Positions 1 through 6,794 are shown, counted from the stretch's first letter. The stretch: 10,505 bases of DNA from Planctomycetaceae bacterium (GCA_027080405.1 JALWSL010000782.1:1-10505); one strand, 5' to 3'. Notes: generated by a model from the letters alone, not told the origin. A program made the numbers and translations.

Positions 1-90
1 CATAATGCCCTGTACAGTTGGTCTGTTTTGATCGCCGCCACCAAAATGAAATCTTCAAAAATTTTCGTAACATTCGTCTCTTCTTATCGT

Positions 91-103
91 TAGTAATATA
101 AAC
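91..103 (+). promoter_or_regulatory. Possible -10 element directly before the MBL gene
   Basis: A TAATAT hexamer lies at 94-99, only 4 bases before the ATG at 104, and no Shine-Dalgarno sequence is visible between 85 and 103. If the hexamer is a -10 box, transcription would start at or beside the start codon and the mRNA would be leaderless. I see no convincing -35 box about 17 bases upstream. The call rests on one AT-rich hexamer and is weak. Confidence 0.25.
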
Positions 104-1003
104 ATGGATTCCCCCACTGATAGTATTCCCGTTGCCGAGCCGGGCGTGAGCGACCTTGAGCCGGTTGTCAATAACTTGCCGCTGCGCGTTTTGGAGCATA
201 AAGGGTTGACCGTCGAAGGCTATTCGCGGGCGGCGGTGCAAAGTTATTGGCGGGTGCCTGAATTGAAAATCGGGTTCGATATGGGAGGGACGCCCTGGTC
301 GTTTATGGGGACGCCTACTTTTTTTCTTTCGCATGCACACTTAGACCACATGGCTGCGCTGCCCGCGTTTGTGGCGCGCAGACGCATGATGAAAATGGCA
401 CCGCCCACCATTTATTTGCCCGCGGAAGTGAAAGAAGATGTCGAACGACTCCTGCGGGCGTGGCAGAAGTTGGATCGCGGGCGCATGATTTGCGAACTGG
501 TTCCCGTCAAACCGGGCGATGAATTTGAACTTTCACGCGAACATATTGTGAGCGTTGTCGAAACCAAACATACAGTCCCTTCGGTCGGTTACATTGTTTG
601 GGATCGCAGAAAGAAATTGAAAGAAGAATATCAGGGATTGCCCGGCGAAAAAATTCGTGATCTGCGCCTTTCCGGAAAAGAAGTGACCAACGAAGTTCGA
701 GTTCCCTTGATTGCCTACATGGGCGATACCGCACCGGCGGGGCTTGATACTTGTGAGGATATCTACAAAGCAAAAATTTTGATTACTGAAATGACGTTCT
801 TTCAACCAGAACATCGTGTCGAAAAAATTCATAAATTCGGGCATACACACCTCGATGACATCATCAAACGGGCCGATCGCTTCGAAAACGAATTGATCAT
901 CCTCTGCCACTTCAGCACGCGCTATCACACGTCCTCCCTGAAAAAATCCGTCATGAAAAAAATCCCCGCCTCCCTGAAAAAACGCATCCACCTCTGGATT
1001 TAA
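104..1003 (+). CDS. MBL-fold metallo-hydrolase, RNase Z-like
   Basis: A 299-residue protein of the metallo-beta-lactamase fold. It has the metal-binding motif SHAHLDH at residues 76-82 (H77, H79, D81, H82), a further likely zinc-ligand histidine at H156 (KHTVPSVGY), D208 in YMGDT, and H247/H249 in GHTHL. Near the C-terminus HFSTRY (269-274) closely matches the last conserved RNase Z motif. In that family these residues bind two zinc ions and hydrolyse a phosphodiester, classically trimming the 3' end of pre-tRNA; whether this protein acts on tRNA is inferred only. The first 25 or so residues are acidic, proline-containing and probably disordered, with no signal peptide, so it is likely cytoplasmic. 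The start has no SD sequence. It is separated from the phage genes by 559 bases of repeats and looks like an unrelated host gene. A different MBL nuclease or hydrolase function remains possible. Confidence 0.88.
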   Translation: MDSPTDSIPVAEPGVSDLEPVVNNLPLRVLEHKGLTVEGYSRAAVQSYWRVPELKIGFDMGGTPWSFMGTPTFFLSHAHLDHMAALPAFVARRRMMKMAPPTIYLPAEVKEDVERLLRAWQKLDRGRMICELVPVKPGDEFELSREHIVSVVETKHTVPSVGYIVWDRRKKLKEEYQGLPGEKIRDLRLSGKEVTNEVRVPLIAYMGDTAPAGLDTCEDIYKAKILITEMTFFQPEHRVEKIHKFGHTHLDDIIKRADRFENELIILCHFSTRYHTSSLKKSVMKKIPASLKKRIHLWI

Positions 1004-1017
1004 AAACAGCGTAGCAG

Positions 1018-1034
1018 GGTCCGCTGTGCGGACC
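1018..1034. repeat. Palindromic hairpin after the MBL gene
   Basis: A perfect 7-bp inverted repeat, GGTCCGC / GCGGACC, with a TGT loop, starts 14 bases after the MBL stop codon. It is followed at 1043-1050 by a weak T-rich stretch (TTTTGTT), so it could end transcription of that gene. The flanks (GTAGCAGG before, ATGTTGCGG after) and a second small dyad at 1053-1066 (GGCT ... AGCC) suggest a mobile-type dispersed intergenic repeat and not a purpose-built terminator. Part of the gene-free stretch 1004-1562. Confidence 0.45.
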
Positions 1035-1102
1035 ATGTTGCGGTTTTGTTCGGTGGCTTTGTGAGCCGTGATTATCATCGCTATTGTAGCAACTGAATTA
1101 CC

Positions 1103-1459
1103 GTAGGGCAGGCTCCTGCCTGCCTGTTTGGATCTCAATGCAAAACACTCCGAGCGGCAGGGCGCCAGCCCTCCGGTTCTACGCACCGCTAACTCGCTTT
1201 TAATTTTGCGTGGTCACCGGACGGCTTGCGCCGTTCCGCTTGCAATGTCTGGGCGTTGCGAGAAAACAATCTCTCGCAAAGTCGCGAAGACGCAAAGAAA
1301 AGAAAAAGGTAAAGAGAGAAAAAGCTGAATATTCCAAAGTGGTTTTATTTGTTCTCGCTCATATGGGAATCCAATACGGAATACTCTTGGCGTCTTTGCG
1401 GCTTGGCGTGAAAACTTCTCTGTGCCTCTGTGGTGCATTTGATTTTACTGTTTGATTCC
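1103..1459 (+). repeat. Composite intergenic repeat, copy 1 (modules A-B-D)
   Basis: This fills most of the gene-free stretch before the portal gene. Module A (1103-1125) contains GGCAGG ... CCTGCC as a hairpin with a 6-base loop. Module B (about 1133-1264) centres on a long imperfect hairpin. Module D (1270-1459) begins with a CGCAAAG-type direct repeat (1275-1297) that pairs imperfectly with 1389-1408 (GCGTCTTTGCGGCTTGGCG, 16 of 19 by eye), then runs through CTCTGTGGTG to TTTGATTCC. The same modules recur in the same order and orientation at 3911-4299, 8010-8225 and 9113-9184. No transposase is present. Short reading frames through this block are repeat translations, not genes. It could be a non-autonomous mobile element or a REP-like family; I cannot name it. 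Confidence 0.8.
1153..1240. repeat. Long imperfect hairpin (module B, copy 1)
   Basis: The left arm from 1153 (AGCGGCAGGGCGCCAGCC) pairs with the right arm ending at 1240 (reverse complement AGCGGAACGGCGCAAGCC). The pairing continues inward through CCGGT and ACGCA to leave a loop of roughly 20 bases rich in T. The whole stem is about 34 positions with a few mismatches. It is repeated with few changes at 3961-4048, including matching changes in flanking TCAATGCAA / TTGCAATG sequences. Such a stem would be stable in RNA or as a cruciform. Confidence 0.7.
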
Positions 1460-1562
1460 ACTCGACGGCTCCTGCTTTTCCGCCACACCTCCCTTTTCGC
1501 GCAACCAAACCGTGTAGGGTGAGAGCGGGTTGATTTTTTGTTCCTTCCAGGGAGAAAAGTGG

Positions 1563-2957
1563 ATGTTCGGATATTTCTGGGACAAGTGGGCTTCTGCACG
1601 ACTGAAAGCGCGCTACGAACGGGCCGTGCAGCAGCAGTTGGTCGATCTGTTGGAAGAATCCCGCTCCACCACAGTCGCCGAAGATCCGGGTAACTGGACA
1701 TTGTTGGGAGCATCGACGCATCACTTGACAGGGGAAGAACGGGCAGAACTTCGCGATCAGGCACGCAAGCTGGTTCGTGAAAATCCACACGCCCGCAACA
1801 TTTTGCGACTGCTCGAAGCATACGTCGTCGGCGAAGGATTGCAGCTTTCATTCACTCTCCCAAACAGAAACGGAACGCAACCGGATCGCGAGCAGACCGA
1901 ACTGATCAGGAAATTATGGAATCAGTTTCTGAATGCGAACAGAGCCCACTTTTCGTTCCGGGAATACGCCCGGCGGGTCTGGCGGGATGGCGAATGTTTT
2001 TTACGCATTTATGCTGATACCAACTGGCCGCCGCAGGTGCGTTTCATCGATCCCGAATGGATCGGCCCAACTTCCGCAAGTCCGGATTCCCAGGGAATCG
2101 AAACAGAACCGGGCGATGTGGAAACGGTGCGGTATTACCTGAAAAACGATCCGAATAATGGAGAGCTGATCGAACGGATTCCTGCCAACGAAATTCTGCA
2201 TTCGCGTATCGGTGTCGATTCCAATGAGAAACGGGGCGTCAGCTTTTTCGCCTCGATCCTCGATTCACTCGACCAGTTCCAGCAATGGCAGGAAACAGAA
2301 TTGCGGGCACGGAAGCTGCAATCTTCGATCGTGCTTTGGCGAAAAGTGCAGGGCGGCCCGGCCCAGGCGAACGCCTTGGCACAGGCGGCGAAAACAGGCA
2401 CACTGCCCGGAATCCCTCAGGACGTGAATCAGGAACGCGTTCGGCCCGGAAGCATCCTGACAACTTCAGCCGGAACGGAAATCAGGTTTTTACAGCCCGA
2501 TACAAATTTCGGCGACGCTATCCCGCTGGGCAGAATGCTGCTACTCGGCATCGCTTCAGGAGCAGGGATTCCCGAATTCATGCTGACCGCCGATGCCTCC
2601 AACGGCAATTACGCTTCAACAATGGTCGCCGAAGGCCCCGCCGTCAAACTGTTCCAATGCGAACAAAATTACTTCTGCGGCGAATTTGAACGCCTCTGGA
2701 AACGGTTGATGCAGGAAGCGCTCTTTCAGAATCGGCTCGAGGAAGATTGGCTCGAACAGGCAGAACTGCATTGGAGCAAACCGGAACTGGTCAGCAGAGA
2801 CCGCCCGCGCGAACGCCAGGCAGACGTCGCCTTGATCAACGCCAAAGTCCTCAGCAGAGCCGCGGTGCAACGAAAGGAAAACCTCGACCCGCAACAGATC
2901 CAACGCGAAATCGAATCAGAAAGCAAAGCAGACTTCAACAACACAAACAGGCCATGA
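1563..2957 (+). CDS. Phage portal protein, lambda gpB family
   Basis: A 464-residue portal protein, which forms the dodecameric ring at one capsid vertex through which DNA is packaged and to which the tail is attached. Family-typical blocks are visible in order: ENPHARNILRLLEAYVVGEG (73-92), FREYARRVWRDGECFLRIY (132-150), RFIDPEWIGPTS (160-171), IPANEILHSRIGVDS (206-220), the long stem helix around 230-262, and GIPEFMLTADASNGNYASTM (335-354), the conserved clip/wing-to-stem segment ending in N-Y-A/S-S. Length is normal to slightly short for the lambda family. I chose ATG 1563 because GGAG at 1551-1554 lies 8 bases before it; the in-frame TTG at 1530 has no better signal. No terminase gene precedes it; only repeats do. 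The next phage gene starts 51 bases after the stop. Confidence 0.93.
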   Translation: MFGYFWDKWASARLKARYERAVQQQLVDLLEESRSTTVAEDPGNWTLLGASTHHLTGEERAELRDQARKLVRENPHARNILRLLEAYVVGEGLQLSFTLPNRNGTQPDREQTELIRKLWNQFLNANRAHFSFREYARRVWRDGECFLRIYADTNWPPQVRFIDPEWIGPTSASPDSQGIETEPGDVETVRYYLKNDPNNGELIERIPANEILHSRIGVDSNEKRGVSFFASILDSLDQFQQWQETELRARKLQSSIVLWRKVQGGPAQANALAQAAKTGTLPGIPQDVNQERVRPGSILTTSAGTEIRFLQPDTNFGDAIPLGRMLLLGIASGAGIPEFMLTADASNGNYASTMVAEGPAVKLFQCEQNYFCGEFERLWKRLMQEALFQNRLEEDWLEQAELHWSKPELVSRDRPRERQADVALINAKVLSRAAVQRKENLDPQQIQREIESESKADFNNTNRP

Positions 2958-2961
2958 ACGA

Positions 2962-2991
2962 CTAACGCCTAGTCCCTACACCCTAACGCCT
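2962..2991. repeat. Pair of CTAACGCCT 9-mers
   Basis: CTAACGCCT occurs at 2962-2970 and 2983-2991 in the 51-base gap between portal and protease genes. The reverse complement AGGCGTTAG occurs at 9087-9095 and 9741-9749, again in gaps between phage genes. The 11-mer version CCCTAACGCCT at 2981-2991 is matched exactly by AGGCGTTAGGG at 9741-9751. A looser variant, GCGCTAGGG, lies at 7257-7265. Confidence 0.6.
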
Positions 2992-3008
2992 ATTAAAAGG
3001 AACGAATC

Positions 3009-3899
3009 ATGTCACAAACAACCCGGCAGAGTGAATTGGAAACAACAGCCGAGCGACTTCAGGAACATATTGCGGATTGGCAATCTGCTTCGAGCCAGGT
3101 CGATCGCGAATCGATGCAGGTGCTCGATGTGGCGTTGGCCGGTTCGCAATCCCGAAATGGTTACGAATACACCGAAGAAGCCCTGAAGCAGGCGCTTCCC
3201 TTATACGAAAACAGACCGGTCTTTCTCGATCATGCGGAAAATGCGTCCCGTCCGCATGAACGCAGCACGCGGGATCTGGTCGGCTCGATTTTGAACGTGC
3301 GATTCGAACAGGGCCGCATTCGGGGCGATATCCAGGTGCTCGATACCGATTCCGGTCGAACATTTCTCGCCCTGGCGGAAAAGAAAACCGAATTTGTCGG
3401 CATGAGTCATGTCGTTCTGGCTCGTCGAAACGCGGAAAAGACGAAAGTCGAAAAAATCGAAGAAGTGATCAGCGTTGACGCCGTCGTTTACCCGGCGACA
3501 ACCACCACCTTTCAGGAACAGTCCACTGAATACGATGATTCCGAAAACAGGGAATTGCTGCTCGAATCGGAACTGCGGGAAGTGAAAGGAAGACTCGCCT
3601 CAATTCGCACTCGTTACGAGAAACTGCTCAAAAAATATCTGAGCATCAAAAAACGGGATCAGCGGGAAACGCAGATTGAACAACTGATTCAGCAGGCCCG
3701 TTTGCCTCAACAGGCGATAACGGAACAGTTCCGCGAACTCCTGCTCGAAGCCAAAAACGATGCGACTCGCAGGCGACTTCTCCAGGAACGCCGTCAACTA
3801 TGCTGCGAACTACAACGCTGCTCACCAAGCAGTTCAATCAGGACAGAGGGAACAACCGACTCCATCGATCAGGCGTTCATCCGAGCCATTAAAAGTTGA
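3009..3899 (+). CDS. Prohead protease fused to a scaffold-like C-terminal domain
   Basis: A 296-residue protein lying between portal and capsid, where the maturation protease and scaffold belong. Residues about 35-170 look like an HK97-type/herpesvirus-assemblin-type serine protease: VFLDHAE gives a candidate catalytic His75, a glycine-rich strand pair follows (NVRFEQGRIRGDIQV), EFVGMSHVVLARR gives candidate nucleophile Ser133, and VISVDAVVYPATTTTF (153-168) is the typical SVD-V-PAT block closing the protease core. From about 178 the sequence becomes charged, helical and Q/E/R-rich (to about 270), consistent with a scaffolding coiled coil. In this class the protease digests the scaffold and processes the capsid before DNA entry. 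AGGA at 2998-3001 lies 7 bases before the ATG. The catalytic assignment comes from motif position, not from an alignment. The final 25 residues are low-complexity (CSPSSS). Confidence 0.75.
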   Translation: MSQTTRQSELETTAERLQEHIADWQSASSQVDRESMQVLDVALAGSQSRNGYEYTEEALKQALPLYENRPVFLDHAENASRPHERSTRDLVGSILNVRFEQGRIRGDIQVLDTDSGRTFLALAEKKTEFVGMSHVVLARRNAEKTKVEKIEEVISVDAVVYPATTTTFQEQSTEYDDSENRELLLESELREVKGRLASIRTRYEKLLKKYLSIKKRDQRETQIEQLIQQARLPQQAITEQFRELLLEAKNDATRRRLLQERRQLCCELQRCSPSSSIRTEGTTDSIDQAFIRAIKS

Positions 3900-3960
3900 A
3901 TCGCATTATCGTAGGGCAGACTCCTGCCTGCCTGTTTTGAACTCAATGCAAAACACTCGA

Positions 3961-4048
3961 AGCGGCAGGGCGCCAGCCCTCCGGTTCTACGCACTGATAA
4001 CCCGCTTTTAATATTGCGTGGTCACCGGACGGCTGGCGCCGTTCCGCT
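3961..4048. repeat. Long imperfect hairpin (module B, copy 2)
   Basis: The same hairpin as at 1153-1240: left arm AGCGGCAGGGCGCCAGCC starting at 3961, right arm ending GCGCCGTTCCGCT at 4048, with a T-rich loop of about 20 bases. In this copy the right arm reads GGCTGGCGCC instead of GGCTTGCGCC. The change pairs better with GGCGCCAGCC in the left arm, so this copy forms a stronger stem. Confidence 0.7.
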
Positions 4049-4078
4049 TGCAATGATTGAGCGTTACGAGAACCGTAG

Positions 4079-4096
4079 GGTGCGTTGCAACGCACC
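4079..4096. repeat. Perfect palindrome GGTGCGTTG/CAACGCACC (module C)
   Basis: An 18-bp perfect palindrome, GGTGCGTTGCAACGCACC, preceded by CCGTAG. Related copies lie at 7273-7291 (imperfect) and 10486-10505 (20-bp perfect), all in gene gaps. Here it is nested between modules B and D of the composite repeat, which suggests it inserts on its own. Confidence 0.75.
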
Positions 4097-4337
4097 AAAT
4101 ACGGCTTGATAGTAATCTCGCGCAAAGACGCAAAGCCGCAAAGAAAAGGGAAAGAGCAAAGGAAGGAAAGATTTCAAGGTGATTTCATTCGTTCTTGTGA
4201 ATCTCATCTGTTTGGGGACTCAATACGAAATACTCTCGGCGCCTCGGCGGCTTGGCGAGATATTTCTCCTCGCTCTGTGGTGAATACATATTTGGTTCCG
4301 GTTGATCCGGTTTAGACTTCTCGGGAAAGGAAAATTG

Positions 4338-4820
4338 ATGGCTAATCGACTTCGATTTCGTAGTGGAAAGGTTCAGTTGGTAAAGGTGCGTGTTGATTCA
4401 GGCACGGTGATTGAGGCGGGAGATCTGGTTTATCTCGACACCGACGATGTCAAACCGGCTTCGGATTATCCCTGGGATACCGATCTGGCAACGACTCAGG
4501 CATCGTTTGCAGCGGTCTTTCTGGGAGTGGCCCATCAACCCTCTGCGGACGGGGAAACCGAATCGATTTCGGTCGATGTCAGCCCGCTTTCGGTTTATGA
4601 GTTCGATACACAATCGGCAACGTATGAACTGGGCGATTTGCTCGGCCCGGACGAAAACGCCTCGACATTGATGAATCAACAACTCGAAGCGGTCGCCTCC
4701 TCGGGTGATGCGATTGCCCGGGCGGTTCAGTACAACGCCAACAGCACGACATTGTTGCGGGTTTCGTTCGCCTCGGCGTTTCATGTCGGCTCGGCGAATG
4801 TGAACGCGGCGATCGGATAA
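4338..4820 (+). CDS. Capsid cement/decoration protein (putative)
   Basis: A 160-residue protein, small, acidic, beta-rich and without cysteine, placed between the protease and the major capsid protein, the position of lambda gpD and other capsid-stabilising proteins. The segment VDSGTVIEAGDLVYLDTDDV (residues 18-37) resembles the AGDLV-type strand-turn of DUF2190-like capsid cement proteins, and FAAVFLGVAHQ fits the following conserved GVA strand. Such proteins sit on the outer capsid at three-fold axes and brace the shell after expansion. I chose ATG 4338 because GGGAAAGGA (4323-4331) is correctly spaced; an in-frame ATG at 4302 lies in the repeat tail and has no such signal. The family call comes from position and one motif, so another small head protein is possible. 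Confidence 0.6.
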   Translation: MANRLRFRSGKVQLVKVRVDSGTVIEAGDLVYLDTDDVKPASDYPWDTDLATTQASFAAVFLGVAHQPSADGETESISVDVSPLSVYEFDTQSATYELGDLLGPDENASTLMNQQLEAVASSGDAIARAVQYNANSTTLLRVSFASAFHVGSANVNAAIG

Positions 4821-4852
4821 CCAAATTCGCAACAGTAGCGATAATAAACATT

Positions 4853-4868
4853 GCAGACGGCAAGTCTG
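4853..4868. repeat. Small hairpin in the cement-capsid gap
   Basis: CAGAC (4854-4858) and GTCTG (4864-4868) form a short stem around GGCAA in the 88-base gap before the capsid gene. There is no T-run, so termination is unlikely. The surrounding AGTAGCGATAATAA loosely echoes, in reverse orientation, ATTATCATCGCTATTG at 1071-1086, so it may be a remnant of another dispersed repeat. Confidence 0.3.
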
Positions 4869-4908
4869 TGCCCAATCATCAGCAAATGGAAAAAGAAGGA
4901 AAAAGAAT

Positions 4909-6108
4909 ATGCAGGGACAGAATTTACGCGATCTGGTCGAATCACTCGGGCCGGAAAAGTTTTATCACAAAGCGTGTGAACTGCTGAACGAAAAGAAGCT
5001 CAGCACGGACGATTTCAGTTATTACGAACTGGCTGAAGCGTGTGGTGTGCTTTCCGGTTTGCGGCGAACACAGGAGGTCTTTTCGGGAGAGAAACCAGCC
5101 GCGGCACTGCTTCGCGAATCGAATCCCGGAGTCAGCACCCATCTGTTTCAGGTGATGACTGGTGAACTGATTGGCCGCAAAGTGATCGAAGGATACGAAA
5201 ACACCGAAGGATTTATCGGAGACCGGTTGGTGACGGTTGTTCCGTCGTCGCTGCGGAGCCAGAAGCTATCGGGATTCCGTGCGCTGGCCGGCCCGACAGA
5301 AGTAGCCGAAGGGCATCCTTATGAGGAATCGACCTTCGAGGAAAAATACGTCACCACTTCTGAAGCAAAGCAGGGACGGATTTTGTCGATCAATGAGGAA
5401 TTGATCGCGTTCGATCAGACTGGCGAAATCAACCGGCGGGCGATGGCGCTCGGCTACTATTTGCGGCAGGAGCGTGAACGAACCATTGTGCGCGGCGTGA
5501 CGGACGCGGAAGCCGGAAACGGCAACTATGTTTACCGTCCGAAGGGAACCGGTACGACTCTTTACAAAACAGATGGCTCAAACCGGAACTGGGTCGGTGT
5601 CGGAAATACGACTTCGAGCGCGTTCAACGCAGCGATTCCGCTGGTCGATTGGACCGATATCGAGGAGGTGCTTCATTATCGAGCGACCGAGGTCAAGGAT
5701 GATCGCATTGACGGGACATCTCGCCCCGTGATCGCCCCGGCGAAATTCGTGCTGGTTCCGGAAGCTCTTCGCGGGACGGCACGCAGTATTGTCAACGCGA
5801 CCGAGGTGACGAACATCACGGCAGAAGGCGAAATGCAGATGGCGAATCCGTTTGGCGGAATGCTGCAGGTGTTGAGTTCGCCGTTTATCGACGAACAGGG
5901 CGGCGAAGCGGCCAACGATTGGTATCTCGGCGATTTTGCCCGTCAGTTTGTCTGGACGGAAATCTGGCCGGTGCAAACCTTCCTGCAACGCTCTGAAAGT
6001 GAAGCCGCGTTTGAACGGGATGTCGTGCTGCGTGTCAAAGCCCGCTATTACGGCGGTATCTCGGCTGTCGATACCGCATTCGTCACCAAAGTGGATGGCA
6101 ACGCCTGA
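4909..6108 (+). CDS. Phage major capsid protein, HK97 fold
   Basis: A 399-residue major capsid protein, which forms the hexamers and pentamers of the shell. The N-terminal 75 or so residues are helical and charged (LVESLGPEKFYHKACELL, then KKLSTDDFSYYELAEACG) and could be a delta/scaffold-like segment. The conserved core begins around STHLFQVMTGELIGRKVIEGYE. Recognisable blocks include EGHPYEESTFEEKYV, SINEELIAFDQTGEINRRA (the spine-helix region), LVDWTDIEEVLHYR, FVLVPEALRGTARSIVNAT, VLSSPFID and DWYLGDFARQFVWTEIWPV, followed by ERDVVLRVKARYYGG. This arrangement matches, from memory, capsid proteins annotated in planctomycete and other bacterial genomes. GAAGGA at 4895-4900 lies 8 bases before the ATG. 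A strong hairpin terminator follows the stop, typical for a gene needing far more product than its neighbours. Confidence 0.93.
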   Translation: MQGQNLRDLVESLGPEKFYHKACELLNEKKLSTDDFSYYELAEACGVLSGLRRTQEVFSGEKPAAALLRESNPGVSTHLFQVMTGELIGRKVIEGYENTEGFIGDRLVTVVPSSLRSQKLSGFRALAGPTEVAEGHPYEESTFEEKYVTTSEAKQGRILSINEELIAFDQTGEINRRAMALGYYLRQERERTIVRGVTDAEAGNGNYVYRPKGTGTTLYKTDGSNRNWVGVGNTTSSAFNAAIPLVDWTDIEEVLHYRATEVKDDRIDGTSRPVIAPAKFVLVPEALRGTARSIVNATEVTNITAEGEMQMANPFGGMLQVLSSPFIDEQGGEAANDWYLGDFARQFVWTEIWPVQTFLQRSESEAAFERDVVLRVKARYYGGISAVDTAFVTKVDGNA

Positions 6109-6126
6109 GCCGATTGAATAAACGAG

Positions 6127-6155
6127 CCAGGGGTACGATGCCCCTGGTTTGTTCT
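6127..6155 (+). terminator. Rho-independent terminator after the capsid gene
   Basis: CCAGGGG (6127-6133) and CCCCTGG (6141-6147) form a perfect 7-bp G+C-rich stem around TACGATG, followed at once by TTTGTTCTT. Outer bases AAC/GTT extend the stem with mismatches. It begins 18 bases after the capsid stop codon. It would limit read-through and raise capsid mRNA relative to the connector and tail genes. Confidence 0.8.
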
Positions 6156-6212
6156 TCAATTCAGAAATCTTTTTTCAGACCCGATCACAGAACCGTTTTT
6201 GGAATCAATTTT

Positions 6213-6236
6213 CCAGAACACCAGAATACCAGAATA
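6213..6236 (+). repeat. Three tandem 8-mers CCAGAA(C/T)A
   Basis: CCAGAACA, CCAGAATA and CCAGAATA lie head to tail just before the ribosome binding site of the next gene. Short tandem copies like this vary by slippage and could change spacing upstream of the RBS. No function is shown. Confidence 0.55.
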
Positions 6237-6252
6237 GAAAAGGTGACTGACA

Positions 6253-6783
6253 ATGCGCATGGGGGGAAAGAAAATTCGAGATCGTTATTCGCGACAGGTT
6301 CGGTTGCCTCGACCGGATGGAAATTTCTGGGAGTTTGCAGTTTCACCTTTGCGACTCGGTTTTCATCGAACATTGCACGAACGAGGCATTGTCGCCCCGC
6401 CGGTGCCGACAAAAATTTCGCGAGATTCTTCCGGAAAGCCGCTTCGTGATGCAGAAGGATTGGCAATCATTCAGCCGGATGAAAACGATGCGCAGTATCT
6501 GGAAGCGGTCGAAGTTTATCACCAGCGAGTCGCCCCGATTGTGCTGTGGGAAGCCTTGCGGGCGGATGAACGCATCGAATTCGAAACGGCGGTTCCGGAA
6601 GGGAATGAGGGCTGGGACTTGTTCGCGGATCAGCTTCACACAGAGTTGGAACAGGCTGGTTGGACGGCTGGCGATCTGATCTGGATGTGCGAGCGGATCG
6701 CGGAAATCAGCAACATGTCGGGCGAACATTTTCGGGAGGCACAACGGGATTTTTTCTCGTCGGTGGGGACGGACTCGACTTGA
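6253..6783 (+). CDS. Tail assembly chaperone, G-type (0-frame product)
   Basis: A 176-residue protein with the outline of siphophage tail assembly chaperones: a short N-terminal part with RLPRPDG, then HERGIVAPPVP (42-52), an acidic linker, PDENDAQYLEAVEVYHQRV (75-93), the helix IVLWEALRADERIEFE, and the closing block LIWMCERIAEISNMSGEHF (142-160) before REAQRDFF. These proteins bind the tape measure protein and recruit tail tube subunits, and are absent from the finished virion. The gene ends in a slippery heptamer that would fuse it to the next frame, the hallmark of this family (lambda G/GT). AAAGG at 6239-6243 precedes the ATG; M3 at 6259 is an alternative start. It sits directly after the capsid terminator instead of between tail tube and tape measure. 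The family call rests on pattern, not on a search. Confidence 0.68.
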   Translation: MRMGGKKIRDRYSRQVRLPRPDGNFWEFAVSPLRLGFHRTLHERGIVAPPVPTKISRDSSGKPLRDAEGLAIIQPDENDAQYLEAVEVYHQRVAPIVLWEALRADERIEFETAVPEGNEGWDLFADQLHTELEQAGWTAGDLIWMCERIAEISNMSGEHFREAQRDFFSSVGTDST

Positions 6784-6794
6784 ACGGCCCCCGC
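6750..6794 (+). promoter_or_regulatory. Programmed -1 ribosomal frameshift signal
   Basis: In the 0 frame the codons are GAT TTT TTC, giving the canonical heptamer T TTT TTC at 6750-6756. A -1 slip there enters exactly the frame that is open to 6944. Six bases downstream, GTGGGG (6763-6768) can pair with CCCCGC (6789-6794), including one G-U pair, around a 20-base loop: a plausible pausing stem at the usual 5-9 base spacing. The shifted protein would be 168 residues of the G-type product plus 62 residues of the T-type frame, 230 in all. Confidence 0.62.

Larger units (their letters stand above)
3911..4299 (+). repeat. Composite intergenic repeat, copy 2 (modules A-B-C-D)
   Basis: This fills the 438-base gap between protease and cement genes. 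Module A is 3911-3933, module B about 3941-4072, module C about 4073-4110 and module D 4117-4299. A and B match copy 1 at nearly every position over about 160 bases. The main difference is module C, about 37 bases inserted exactly at the B/D junction: copy 1 reads GCGAGAA then AACAATCTC, whereas copy 2 reads ACGAGAA, then module C, then AGTAATCTC. Module D has a clean CGCAAAGACGCAAAGCCGC left end pairing with 4238-4257, and ends CTCTGTGGTGAAT ... TTTGGTTCC 39 bases before the next start codon. No gene is supported in this stretch. Confidence 0.82.

Noticed and set aside
1068..1095. Inverted relationship between this stretch and 4829-4850
   Set aside because: Only about 10-14 bases resemble each other, too little to claim a shared repeat.
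533..1186. 217-residue open frame on the minus strand, antisense to the MBL gene
   Set aside because: It overlaps a gene with clear catalytic motifs, starts inside repeat DNA, and its translation has no recognisable family features.
1128..1455. Short plus-strand frames with peptides such as SRKVAKTQRK
   Set aside because: They are translations of the composite repeat; the equivalent peptide (SRKDAKPQRK) appears in copy 2 at 4085-4315.
1345..1851. 168-residue minus-strand frame
   Set aside because: It spans the repeat block and the antisense of the portal gene; no RBS and no family-like sequence.
1103..4299. Insertion sequence or transposon
   Set aside because: No transposase frame is present in any copy; at most a non-autonomous element, so it was listed as a repeat.
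4398..4832. 144-residue minus-strand frame
   Set aside because: Antisense to the cement gene; Arg/His-rich composition typical of a shadow frame.
5578..6159. 193-residue minus-strand frame
   Set aside because: Antisense to the capsid gene, which is unambiguous.
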